Shown: one piece after another, positions 22,844-30,806 of the stretch
How the letters are laid out: each line of letters begins with the position of its first letter
Numbering within the stretch: the stretch's first letter is position 1
Assembly (NCBI GenBank): GCA_944336625.1
Contig: CALVLF010000118.1
Location: forward strand, 1 to 39,431
Source of the DNA: an uncultured Clostridia bacterium
GTDB taxonomy: Bacteria; Bacillota; Clostridia; Christensenellales; CAG-138
Direction of reading: 5' to 3'
DNA length: 39,431 bases
Program-made: the position numbers and the translations under genes
Notes under the pieces: generated by a model
What the model was told of the DNA's origin: nothing
Seen by the model: only the letters and a program-made list of their open reading frames with translations
The model's database searches: none

Positions 22844-24058
22844 ATGAAGAAAGCCCTTTGTATGATCATCGCGCTTGTGATGGTTCTGGCCTGCGTTGCC
22901 GGCTGTTCCAGCACGCCTGCCCAGGAGAGCTCCAGCGATGCCTCTAACGACGCATCCTCTACCTCCAGCTCCGGCGATACCATCAAGGTAGGTCTGCTGG
23001 CGCCCCTGACCGGCTCTGTAGCCGAATATGGTGTAGCTGTGGCCAATGGCGTGCGGATGTATACGGAAGAGATCAATGCTGCCGGCGGAATCAATGGCAA
23101 GCAGATTGAGCTGATCGAGTATGATGAAGAAGGCGACAGCGCCAAAGCCGTTACCGGTTATAATTCCCTTGTGGATCAAGGCGTTACCGCCATCATCGGC
23201 GATGTAACCACCGCCCCCACCGTGGCCGTCGTTGTGGAAAGCCAGGCTGATCAAATGCCCATGATTACGGCTTCCGCCACTGCATCTTCTGTAACCGTTG
23301 CCGAGGACGGCACCGTTTATGAGAACATGTTCCGCTCCTGCTTCATCGACCCCTTCCAGGGCAGCAAGATGGCTTCCTTTGCCAGCGAAGTTCTGGGTGC
23401 TACTACTGCCGCTGTCCTGTATAACTCCGGCTCCGACTATTCCATCGGCTGCGCGGAAGCCTTCCAGGAGGAGGCTGCTTCTCTGGGCATTGAGGTTCTT
23501 GCCGTTGAAAGTTATGCCGATGGCGCTACTGAGTTCCAGAGCCAGCTCACCAATATCGCTGCCCAGGCGCCGGATGTGTTGTTCATTCCGGATTATTACA
23601 GCGTAATCGCTCTGGTAGCGCAGCAGGCAAATGCCGCTGGCGTCACCGCTACCATGCTGGGTTCCGATGGCTGGGACAGCGTTATGGACGTAGTAACCGA
23701 TGCTTCCCTGTTGGAAGGCTCCTACTACTGCTCCGGCTATTCCACCCAGGATACCTCTGAGGCCATCCAGACCTTCCTGGCCTCCTACCAAGAGAAGTAT
23801 AACGCTTCTCCCAACATGTTTGCCGCCCAGGGCTATGACGCTGCCATGATCCTGTATGCTGCCCTGGAAGTTGCAGAGTCCCAAGGTTTGACCGCTGGAA
23901 CAGAGGAATACATGGCCGCCGTCATCGACGCCATGAATGCCACAGATATGGATTGCGTTACCGGCCATGTCACCTATGACGAGCAGAATAACCCTGAAAA
24001 GACTGCCGCCATCATCCATATCACCGGCGGCACCAGCGAATTCTGGGGCCACTATTAA
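22844..24058 (+). CDS. livJ: Branched-chain amino acid ABC transporter, substrate-binding lipoprotein (LivJ-like)
   Basis: 404 residues. The lipoprotein signal ends in VAGC (Cys21), and a Ser/Asp-rich linker follows to about residue 44. The domain is a type I periplasmic-binding fold (Peripla_BP_6): IKVGLLAPLTGSVAEYG, INAAGGINGKQIELIEYDEEGD, AIIGDVTTAPT, and AAQGYDAAMILYAAL near the end. It captures the substrate and delivers it to LivHM. Leucine, isoleucine and valine are the likely ligands, but homologues also bind other amino acids or amides, so specificity is inferred from the operon. AAGGAG lies about 8 nt upstream of the ATG. Confidence 0.93.
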   Translation: MKKALCMIIALVMVLACVAGCSSTPAQESSSDASNDASSTSSSGDTIKVGLLAPLTGSVAEYGVAVANGVRMYTEEINAAGGINGKQIELIEYDEEGDSAKAVTGYNSLVDQGVTAIIGDVTTAPTVAVVVESQADQMPMITASATASSVTVAEDGTVYENMFRSCFIDPFQGSKMASFASEVLGATTAAVLYNSGSDYSIGCAEAFQEEAASLGIEVLAVESYADGATEFQSQLTNIAAQAPDVLFIPDYYSVIALVAQQANAAGVTATMLGSDGWDSVMDVVTDASLLEGSYYCSGYSTQDTSEAIQTFLASYQEKYNASPNMFAAQGYDAAMILYAALEVAESQGLTAGTEEYMAAVIDAMNATDMDCVTGHVTYDEQNNPEKTAAIIHITGGTSEFWGHY

Positions 24059-24096
24059 TCCATCCTCCGAGCATTTTGCTCAATGCACGGGATGCT

Positions 24097-24158
24097 GTGC
24101 GGAAGGCTTTGGCCTTCCCGCACGGCATCGCAAATGAAGCCATGGCACTTGCGATGCC
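24097..24158 (+). repeat. Tandem mRNA hairpins between livJ and livH
   Basis: Two adjacent strong inverted repeats: GTGCGGAAGGC with its complement (one bulge, 24097-24123) and GGCATCGCAA/TTGCGATGCC (perfect 10 bp, 24124-24158). Neither has a T tract. Such hairpins after a binding-protein gene commonly protect the upstream message, giving more LivJ than permease. Confidence 0.6.
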
Positions 24159-24191
24159 GTTCTGGCGTCCGGGAGAAAGGAATCATCAACT

Positions 24192-25070
24192 ATGCTCTTC
24201 TTATCGCAATTGATAAACGGACTGCAGCTGGGCAGTATATACGCGCTGGTCGCACTGGGATACAGCATGGTATATGGTATTATCATGCTGCTTAATTTTG
24301 CCCACGGCGATATCATCATGATGGGCGGGTATTTTGCCCTAGTAGCCTTTGCTGCCACTACGAACCCCGTCCTGGCTATCATCGCCACCATCGTGGGCTG
24401 CGTTGTTCTGGCCGTTGTAATTGAAAAAGTGGCGTACAAGCCCCTCCGGCAGGCTCCCCGCATCTCTCTGCTGATCACGGCAATCGGCGTATCCCTCTTT
24501 TTGCAGAATCTGGCCCAGCTGATTTGGACGGCCAACACCCGGGCCTTCCCCAGCACGGAGATCATTCCCGCCATTACCTTTAATGTAGGGGGCCTCTCCA
24601 TTAGCCTGAATATTATCGTTACGATCTGCGTATCCGTACTGTCCATGGTTCTTCTGGCCTTTATCGTGCAAAAGACCAAAATGGGCAAAGCCATGCGAGC
24701 CGTCAGCGAAGATACGGAAGCGGCCCAGCTCATGGGTATTAATGTAAACAATACGATTACCTATACCTTCATTATCGGCTCCGCTCTAGCGGGCATTGGT
24801 GCCATCCTATACTGCTGCCGCTACCCTATTGTCAACCCAACCATGGGTTCCCTCCTGGGGCTGAAAGCCTTCGTAGCCGCAGTGCTGGGCGGCATTGGCT
24901 CTATTCCCGGGGCCATGATCGGCGGCTTTGCCATCGGCCTGGCGGAGGTTTTCGTTACCTCCATTGGCCTTTCTGCCTGGACGGACGCCGTCGTTTTCGC
25001 CGTATTGATTGTAGTGCTGCTAATCAAGCCCACGGGCTTTATGGGCGCCAGCATGACGGAAAAGGTTTAA
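24192..25070 (+). CDS. livH: Branched-chain amino acid ABC permease LivH
   Basis: 292 residues with about eight membrane helices and the LivH N-terminus (QLINGLQLGSIYALVALGYSMVYGI, with NFAHGDIIMMGGY after it). The EAA-like loop and a C-terminal GGIGSIPGAMIGG segment are typical. It forms the membrane channel with LivM. AAAGGA lies 10 nt upstream of the ATG. Confidence 0.95.
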   Translation: MLFLSQLINGLQLGSIYALVALGYSMVYGIIMLLNFAHGDIIMMGGYFALVAFAATTNPVLAIIATIVGCVVLAVVIEKVAYKPLRQAPRISLLITAIGVSLFLQNLAQLIWTANTRAFPSTEIIPAITFNVGGLSISLNIIVTICVSVLSMVLLAFIVQKTKMGKAMRAVSEDTEAAQLMGINVNNTITYTFIIGSALAGIGAILYCCRYPIVNPTMGSLLGLKAFVAAVLGGIGSIPGAMIGGFAIGLAEVFVTSIGLSAWTDAVVFAVLIVVLLIKPTGFMGASMTEKV

Positions 25071-25082
25071 AGGAGGCGCTTT

Positions 25083-26114
25083 ATGAAGCAGTATTATAAG
25101 CGCATTTCCATGCCAGCCCGTTACCTAATCAATCTGGTGCTGATCATAGCCTTCTTAGCCGCTGGAAATGCCATCGTTTCCGGAGGCGTCATCAACCGTG
25201 CGCAAAGTTCCATTATATTACAGGTCGGCATCTATATCATCCTTGCCGTCTCGCTGAATATCGTTACGGGCTATTTAGGGCAGCTGCCCCTGGGCCACGC
25301 GGGCTTCATGGCCGTAGGCGCCTATGCGGGAGCGATTTTCTGGAAAAGCGGCTATGGCGCCAGCTTGCCCGCAGGTCTTTCCATCATTATCGGCCTGATC
25401 TTTGCGGGCATTGTCGCTGCCATTTTCGGCATAATCATTGGCGTTCCGGCGCTTCGCCTCAAAGGTGACTACCTGGCTATCATTACCCTGGGGTTTGGGG
25501 AGATCATCCGGGTGTGCATCATAAACCTTCCGAGTATCACCGGCGGTACGCCGGGATTGATGGGGATTCCCAAGTATTCCACTTTCCTGGTGGTATATAT
25601 TGCAGTAGTAATTTCCTGTGCGATCATCCACATGCTGATGAAATCCCGCCACGGCAGAGCCATCCTCTCCATCCGAGAAAATGAGATCGCCGCTGAAAGC
25701 TGCGGTATCAACATTACCTATTATAAGGTTATGGCCTTTGCGGTTTCTTCGTTTTTCGCAGGCATTGCAGGGGCGCTATATGCTGGCTATCAGGGCCTTC
25801 TGACCCCTGCTAGCTTCGACTTTATGGCTTCCATCAATATCCTAGTTATGGTTGTTCTGGGCGGCATGGGTTCCATGATCGGTTCCATCATCGCCGCAGC
25901 TGTTCTTACCAGCCTGCCCCTGGCCCTCCAGGCCCTGAATACTTACCGGATGGTCATCTATTCCCTCCTGCTCATCATCGTTATGATCTTCAAGCCTTCG
26001 GGCCTGATGGGCACCTACGATTTTTCCATGAGCAGAATTTTGGAACGCATAATCAACTTCAAGCAGATCCGTGCAGATAAGAAAGCCAAGAAAGCGGGGG
26101 ATGCAAATGGATAA
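25083..26114 (+). CDS. livM: Branched-chain amino acid ABC permease LivM
   Basis: 343 residues with about nine or ten membrane helices. LivM marks include LNIVTGYLGQLPLGHAGFMAVGAY, the LKGDYLAIITLGFGEIIR loop and GGMGSMIGSIIAA. It pairs with LivH in the permease. AAGGAGG lies 7 nt upstream of the ATG. The stop overlaps livG by 8 bp. Confidence 0.95.
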   Translation: MKQYYKRISMPARYLINLVLIIAFLAAGNAIVSGGVINRAQSSIILQVGIYIILAVSLNIVTGYLGQLPLGHAGFMAVGAYAGAIFWKSGYGASLPAGLSIIIGLIFAGIVAAIFGIIIGVPALRLKGDYLAIITLGFGEIIRVCIINLPSITGGTPGLMGIPKYSTFLVVYIAVVISCAIIHMLMKSRHGRAILSIRENEIAAESCGINITYYKVMAFAVSSFFAGIAGALYAGYQGLLTPASFDFMASINILVMVVLGGMGSMIGSIIAAAVLTSLPLALQALNTYRMVIYSLLLIIVMIFKPSGLMGTYDFSMSRILERIINFKQIRADKKAKKAGDANG

Positions 26115-26949
26115 GCTGGTTAAAGTGCCCAGCAACGCCCTCATACCAGAGCGGGATTTGGGAAAACTTCCTATTTTAGATATTCGCCATCTGGGCATTG
26201 ACTTTGGCGGCCTGAGCGCGGTAGATGATTTTAACCTGACCATTGGCCGCACGGAGATCGCCGGGCTGATCGGACCAAACGGTGCAGGGAAAACCACCGT
26301 CTTTAACCTTCTAACCAATGTGTACCACCCCACCAGGGGCTCTATCCTTTTAGACGGAAAGGACACGGCGGGCAAGAAAACCTATCAGCTTAATAAGATG
26401 GGGATCGCGCGGACATTCCAGAATATCCGCCTCTTTAAAAACCTGACCGTAGAGGATAACGTAAAGATTGGCTTGCACAATGCCACGGACTACTCCATGG
26501 CCCAGGCTATCCTCCGTCTGCCCGTTTACTGGAAAGAAGAAAAAAAGGCCCATGAAAAGGCCCTGGAGCTTCTTTCCCTATTCGATATGCAGGATATGGC
26601 GGATTGGAAGGCTGGCAGCCTTCCCTATGGCGCCCAACGCCGGCTGGAGATCGTCCGGGCTCTGGCCACCAAGCCCGGCATCATGCTGTTGGACGAACCC
26701 GCTGCAGGCATGAACCCCTCTGAAACTGCCGAGCTGATGGAAAATATTCGCAAAATTCGGGATACTTTCCATATCGCTATTATGCTCATCGAGCACGACA
26801 TGAACCTGGTGATGGGCATTTGCGAGGGCATTGCCGTGCTGAATTACGGCCGGATTATCGCCAAGGGTTCTCCGGAAGAGATTAAATCCAACCCTATGGT
26901 TATCGAAGCTTATCTTGGCAAGAAGGGAGGAGCGAAAGCCCATGCTTAA
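26107..26949 (+). CDS. livG: Branched-chain amino acid ABC ATPase LivG
   Basis: 280 residues. ABC motifs are complete: Walker A GPNGAGKTT, the Q-loop region NIRLFKNLTVEDN, a divergent signature (LPYGAQRRLEI instead of LSGGQ, normal for LivG), Walker B IMLLDEPAAGMNPSE, and H-loop IEHDM. It hydrolyses ATP as a heterodimer with LivF. The ATG at 26107 is chosen because GGGGG lies 6 nt upstream and it overlaps livM by 8 bp; the longer GTG frame from 26071 lacks support. The N-terminus is about 20 residues longer than in E. coli LivG. Confidence 0.95.
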   Translation: MDKLVKVPSNALIPERDLGKLPILDIRHLGIDFGGLSAVDDFNLTIGRTEIAGLIGPNGAGKTTVFNLLTNVYHPTRGSILLDGKDTAGKKTYQLNKMGIARTFQNIRLFKNLTVEDNVKIGLHNATDYSMAQAILRLPVYWKEEKKAHEKALELLSLFDMQDMADWKAGSLPYGAQRRLEIVRALATKPGIMLLDEPAAGMNPSETAELMENIRKIRDTFHIAIMLIEHDMNLVMGICEGIAVLNYGRIIAKGSPEEIKSNPMVIEAYLGKKGGAKAHA

Positions 26950-27640
26950 GGTCGATGATATTCATGTATATTATGGAAATATTCATGCGGTCAAGGGCAT
27001 TTCCTTCCATGTAGATGAAGGGGAGATAGTTTCCCTCATCGGCGCAAACGGGGCAGGAAAATCCACCATTCTCAAAACCATTTCCGGAATATTGCGAGCG
27101 AAGAGTGGCAATATCTCTTTTCTCGGGCAGGATATTTCCAAAACCGAGGCCCATAAAATCGTTCGCCAGGGGTTGGCCCATGTACCGGAGGGACGGCGCA
27201 TTTTCCTGAAGATGACGGTTATGGAAAATCTGGAAATGGGCGCATTTACCCGCAAAGAGGTATCCAAAGCGGATATTGAAATGGTATTTGAACGATTCCC
27301 CCGGCTAAAGGAGCGGCAGAGCCAAATCGCCGGTACCCTTTCGGGCGGTGAACAGCAAATGCTGGCTATGGGCCGCGCCCTTATGAGCCATCCTAAGCTT
27401 TTGATGCTGGATGAGCCTTCCATGGGGCTGGCGCCTTTGCTGGTGGAGCAGATTTTCGATATCATCAAAACCCTCCACAATGCGGGCACCACCATTCTCC
27501 TCGTTGAGCAAAATGCAGGAATGGCCCTGGAGATCGCTGACCGGGCCTATGTGCTGGAAACCGGCCGCATCATTCTAAGCGGTACGGGCGCCGAGCTTTC
27601 CCAAAGCGAAGAGATTAAAAGGGCATATCTGGGCGGTTAA
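26942..27640 (+). CDS. livF: Branched-chain amino acid ABC ATPase LivF
   Basis: 232 residues, normal LivF length. It has Walker A GANGAGKST, the signature LSGGEQQMLAMGRAL, Walker B LLMLDEPSMGLAP, and the switch His replaced by Gln in VEQNAGMALEIADRAYVLE, which is standard for LivF. GGGAGGAG lies 9 nt upstream of the ATG, which overlaps the livG stop by 8 bp. It is the last gene of the operon. Confidence 0.96.
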   Translation: MLKVDDIHVYYGNIHAVKGISFHVDEGEIVSLIGANGAGKSTILKTISGILRAKSGNISFLGQDISKTEAHKIVRQGLAHVPEGRRIFLKMTVMENLEMGAFTRKEVSKADIEMVFERFPRLKERQSQIAGTLSGGEQQMLAMGRALMSHPKLLMLDEPSMGLAPLLVEQIFDIIKTLHNAGTTILLVEQNAGMALEIADRAYVLETGRIILSGTGAELSQSEEIKRAYLGG

Positions 27641-27663
27641 GGGCTCTGTGCCAAGTTTTAAAG

Positions 27664-27710
27664 CAAAGCCGGACGTAGGCACGCGCCTCCGTCCGGCTTT
27701 GCTATTTTTT
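27664..27710 (+). terminator. Terminator of the liv operon
   Basis: 12-bp stem CAAAGCCGGACG/CGTCCGGCTTTG with an inner AGGC/GCCT pairing, followed by CTATTTTTT. It starts 23 nt after the livF stop. Confidence 0.9.
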
Positions 27711-27789
27711 ACCCTTCGTATACATGGGCAATCGTTTATGGACGTTCCCTTCGTAAAAGGTTCCTTGCCTAAGCTGGAAATACAGCCCC

Positions 27790-27996
27790 TCAGTTTTCGT
27801 CATGCTTGACGGAATCCCGGCGGAACAAAAGCGTGATGCCCCACAGGCCTGCCAGGCCAACCAGCGTATAAAGAACACGGGATATGGTGCTGCTCATGCC
27901 GCCAAAGATGGCTGCAATCAAGTCAAACTGAAACAGGCCAATCATACCCCAATTCAGGGCGCCAACGATTACGAGGATCAATGCAAGAGTATCCAT
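27790..27996 (-). CDS. DUF378 small membrane protein
   Basis: 68 residues with two membrane helices. The motif VGALNWGMIGLFQFDL followed by a second helix ending LWGITLLF is typical of DUF378. Function is unknown. AAAGGAG lies 8 nt upstream of the ATG. It is probably co-transcribed with the 92-residue gene 59 bp upstream, although a separate promoter cannot be excluded. Confidence 0.85.
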   Translation of the reverse strand: MDTLALILVIVGALNWGMIGLFQFDLIAAIFGGMSSTISRVLYTLVGLAGLWGITLLFRRDSVKHDEN

Positions 27997-28055
27997 GCTA
28001 TAAGCTCCTTTGTTATGATGCTTTTAGCATTTCCATGGTTCAGAATATCATACAT

Positions 28056-28334
28056 TTATTTTTTCTTGCTTTTATCCGAGAGCACTTCAATCTCAAACCG
28101 CTGAAAATTTACCGGCTCCATGAAATCCTCCGCTTTGAAAACGGCCCGGGAAAAATCATGGAGCTCCTTTAGATGTTTTTTTAATATAACCGGGCGGGAC
28201 AGATCCAGGGCCTGGCAGGCTTCTCCGATCAGTGCCGGCCAGTCATCGATCTGCTCCCGTTTTGTATGGTCTGTTTCAATTATAGTATCGCTCTGAATGC
28301 GGTGGCCATTTCGAATCGTGGCCCATATTCTCAT
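28056..28334 (-). CDS. Conserved-looking hypothetical protein, 92 residues
   Basis: Not recognised. 92 residues, soluble, with a basic tail (SDKSKKK). The N-terminus reads MRIWATIRNGHRI, and the middle contains a WPALIGEACQALDL helix. GGAGG lies 8 nt upstream of the ATG, and the gene overlaps the stop of the zinc-ribbon protein by 4 bp, which supports it being real and co-translated. No catalytic or DNA-binding motif is seen. Confidence 0.65.
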   Translation of the reverse strand: MRIWATIRNGHRIQSDTIIETDHTKREQIDDWPALIGEACQALDLSRPVILKKHLKELHDFSRAVFKAEDFMEPVNFQRFEIEVLSDKSKKK

Positions 28335-28585
28335 AGATAGCGCCTCCAATCCCCCGGCTGACCTTCCTGCGCCGGATTTTCTTCCGTTTCCGGGAAGCCG
28401 GTGGTATGCTCCTCCCCCTGCGTCTCCTGAAAGCGAGCCCGTAGAGCTTCCACGTCCAGCGGCCCGGATATGCTGCCCATACAGTCCCGGCAGATATTGC
28501 CGCAGTTCGGGCAGCAGCAGCCGCTTAAAAGCCCCCGCTCCCTCTGTACCATATATGTTCCGCAGGCTTTGCAGCTACATCTCAC
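28331..28585 (-). CDS. Small zinc-ribbon protein
   Basis: 84 residues from a GTG start that overlaps the previous stop (GTGA). The first 36 residues hold eight Cys in pairs (CSCKAC, CCCPNCGNICRDC), consistent with one or two structural zinc sites. The remaining 48 residues are acidic, Glu/Pro-rich and probably disordered. Function is unknown. Tight overlaps on both sides suggest coordinated synthesis with its two neighbours. Confidence 0.7.
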   Translation of the reverse strand: MRCSCKACGTYMVQRERGLLSGCCCPNCGNICRDCMGSISGPLDVEALRARFQETQGEEHTTGFPETEENPAQEGQPGDWRRYL

Positions 28586-29421
28586 GCCGTCTCCTCCTCT
28601 ACCTCTGCCGTATCCGATACGGAATACTCCAGCGCCGGCTCTGGGCTCTGCACGGGCTCATCTGCCCGGATCATATTGGCCAGCGGGCTATCCGCCGGGA
28701 TAAATTCCGCCAGCTGGGCCACGGAAATGGGAAACTCTGGCTCCCCCGCCGTCCATGTGGCGATTTCATAAAGAGAATAGTGCAGCACAATGGACCCGCT
28801 GGTAATATAAAACTGCTGCTCATCCGTAATCGGCATGACGTTGCACAGAAGGGTCATGCCTCTTGCCTCCGCCTGCGCCATAACCATATCCGGCATAATG
28901 CCCCGCCAGCGGGTATCCTCTTGGTCGAACAGATCGCCAATAGTACACAGTTCTCCTGTGTGCACGTTATAATTTAAATAAAGGGTCTCCAGAATCTCGC
29001 TGCCATCCCCATATAAATCATATAGCTCCATCCGCAGGGAAAACAAGCCATTTCGGTTATATTCAATACGGTATTTCGTAAAAATAGCCGTGGAAACCTT
29101 TTCCGCCCAGGCTGCTGTTGTTGCGTAGATGGATTCATTGATCTTTTCGCTATATTGGCAATACAATACCTTAGGATAGACAATATATCCATCGCCAAAG
29201 CTTTGGACACTCCGGACAATGCTCAAAGGTGCCAGCGCATCTGCCTTAGCGGCCGGCGTCGGAATTGTAGCCTCCTGGGTGAGTTGTATATCGTTTGCAC
29301 TGTCGTATTCATATTCAATCGTTTCGCTGCTTGCCTGCACCGTTTCCATGGGAGGCGCTCCGCAGCCAACCAAGAGAAGGCCTGCCCATATGGCCAGAAT
29401 CCCCTGCCGTATCCTGCGCAT
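28582..29421 (-). CDS. Lipoprotein with RsiV-like DUF3298 domain
   Basis: 279 residues. The lipoprotein signal ends in LLVGC (Cys20). A Thr/Ala/Ser-rich spacer runs to about residue 65. The rest resembles the extracytoplasmic part of RsiV/DUF3298 proteins: VSTAIFTKYRIEYNRNGLFSL, NYNVHTGELCTIGDLF, and YITSGSIVLHYSLYEIA near the end. In RsiV this region binds lysozyme and controls sigma-V. No sigma factor gene is adjacent here, so a sensing role is only a suggestion. An acidic tail follows. A candidate promoter lies about 35 nt upstream. Confidence 0.7.
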   Translation of the reverse strand: MRRIRQGILAIWAGLLLVGCGAPPMETVQASSETIEYEYDSANDIQLTQEATIPTPAAKADALAPLSIVRSVQSFGDGYIVYPKVLYCQYSEKINESIYATTAAWAEKVSTAIFTKYRIEYNRNGLFSLRMELYDLYGDGSEILETLYLNYNVHTGELCTIGDLFDQEDTRWRGIMPDMVMAQAEARGMTLLCNVMPITDEQQFYITSGSIVLHYSLYEIATWTAGEPEFPISVAQLAEFIPADSPLANMIRADEPVQSPEPALEYSVSDTAEVEEETA

Positions 29422-29454
29422 GGTCGTACCTCTTTCCTTACATATACTAGGAAA

Positions 29455-29483
29455 AGTATAGCACCCTACCGGCCACGGATGTA
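29455..29483 (-). promoter_or_regulatory. Candidate extended -10 promoter for the DUF3298 lipoprotein operon
   Basis: Minus strand TGC directly before TATACT (29460-29455). The -35 (TACATC, 17 nt upstream) is poor. It is placed about 34 nt before the start codon. Confidence 0.4.
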
Positions 29484-29488
29484 TGAAT

Positions 29489-30670
29489 TTAGCGTGAATT
29501 CACCAAAATAGTTTCTGTATCTTTTATGGCTTTTTCGATCATCTCCGTCCAGTCCACAAGGGCTTCGCTTGCCCGAAGCTTTTCCACACTTGGCTTTGTT
29601 ACGGGATGCTGGGGCACAAATACTGTGCAGCAATCCTCATAGGGGAGGATGGAGGTTTCAAAGGTATCGATCTTTTTGGCAATGGAAATAATCTCCTCTT
29701 TATCAAAGCCGATTAAAGGACGGAATACGGGCATGGAAACTGCGTCATCTGTTACGCAGAGGCTTTCGATAGTCTGGCTTGCCACCTGCCCAAGGGCTTC
29801 CCCCGTAATCAGGGCCAAGGCTCCATCCTGGCGGGCCCAAGCTTCTGCAATGCGCATCATCAACCGCCGCATAAGGACCGTAGTCTCCTTAGGCGGGCAT
29901 TTTTCATAAATGGTAAGCTGGATCTCGGTAAAAGGGACCAGGTGCAGGCGGATGGGCCCCGCATAGCGGGAAATCAGCCGCGTTAAATCCACTACCTTAT
30001 CCCGGGCCCGTTCGCTGGTATAAGGATAGCTATAAAAATGCACGGCAGAAAGCTCCAGCCCCCGCTTTGCCATCAAATAGCCGGCAACGGGGCTGTCTAT
30101 GCCGCCGGAAATGAGCAAGGCCGCCCTTCCTGCCGTGCCGGTGGGCATACCGTTGGGGCCTGGCACCTCTTGGGAGTAGAGGAAAGCCTGCTCCCGAACT
30201 TCCACCCATACCTGCATATCGGGATGATGCACATCCACGGAAAGCATAGCATAGGCTTCCAGAATATCATGCCCCAGCTCCCGGTTCATATCTTCGCTGC
30301 GCATGGGGAAGCGCTTATCCGAACGCCGGCAGAAACATTTGAAGGTATGGATGGCCGGGTCCCTTTCCAGGCGGCGGCCCACCATGGCGAGTGCCGCATC
30401 CCGAATGGCAGCATAGTCCTTTTCCACGGCAACGGCGGGGCTGATAGAATGAATGCCGAATACCCGGCTGAGCCTGTCCACCGCTTCTTCCATAGCCTGG
30501 CCCGGCAAACCGAAAACGAAAATACGCCCCTGATCCTGCTTTACCTTAACCGGGAATCCAAGGGGATCCAGGGAATGCCGTATGCCCTGCATAAGCTTTT
30601 GTTCAAAAAAGGGACGATTGAGCCCTTTCAAATGAATTTCACCATAACGTACCAGCAGCACCTGTTCCAT
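29489..30670 (-). CDS. thiI: tRNA uracil 4-sulfurtransferase ThiI
   Basis: 393 residues without a rhodanese domain, the form usual in Gram-positives. ThiI makes 4-thiouridine at tRNA position 8 and can feed sulfur to thiamine synthesis. It has an N-terminal ferredoxin-like domain (MEQVLLVRYGEIHLKGLNR), a THUMP domain (about 60-165), and a PP-loop ATPase with LLISGGIDSPVAGYLM. The conserved ITGEALGQVASQT and YEDCCTVFVPQHPVTKP blocks follow. The ATG at 30670 has AAGGAA 7 nt upstream; the 13-residue longer frame lacks a site. The cysteine desulfurase that supplies its sulfur is encoded just upstream. Confidence 0.97.
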   Translation of the reverse strand: MEQVLLVRYGEIHLKGLNRPFFEQKLMQGIRHSLDPLGFPVKVKQDQGRIFVFGLPGQAMEEAVDRLSRVFGIHSISPAVAVEKDYAAIRDAALAMVGRRLERDPAIHTFKCFCRRSDKRFPMRSEDMNRELGHDILEAYAMLSVDVHHPDMQVWVEVREQAFLYSQEVPGPNGMPTGTAGRAALLISGGIDSPVAGYLMAKRGLELSAVHFYSYPYTSERARDKVVDLTRLISRYAGPIRLHLVPFTEIQLTIYEKCPPKETTVLMRRLMMRIAEAWARQDGALALITGEALGQVASQTIESLCVTDDAVSMPVFRPLIGFDKEEIISIAKKIDTFETSILPYEDCCTVFVPQHPVTKPSVEKLRASEALVDWTEMIEKAIKDTETILVNSR

Positions 30671-30727
30671 AGAAAACTTCCTTTCCACTCCTTCGAAGCG
30701 GCCGCGCAAGGCCGTATTTTCGCCATG

Positions 30728-30752
30728 GCGGAAGGGCTTGGCGCCCTTCCGC
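30728..30752. other. Strong hairpin between nifZ and thiI
   Basis: 10-bp perfect inverted repeat GCGGAAGGGC/GCCCTTCCGC with a 5-nt loop. On the coding (minus) strand no T tract follows, so it is more likely an mRNA-stability or partial-stop element than a full terminator. Confidence 0.5.
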
Positions 30753-30806
30753 TATTTTATTCATTTGTGCTTGCGTAAAAGTTGTATCTTGTCCTTTGGG
30801 ACGATT

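Noticed and set aside
22808..24052. A 414-codon open frame on the minus strand covering livJ
   Set aside because: It is an exact shadow of livJ, with low-complexity Gly/His/Ile composition, no ribosome site and no recognisable domain. It arises from strong codon bias of livJ.
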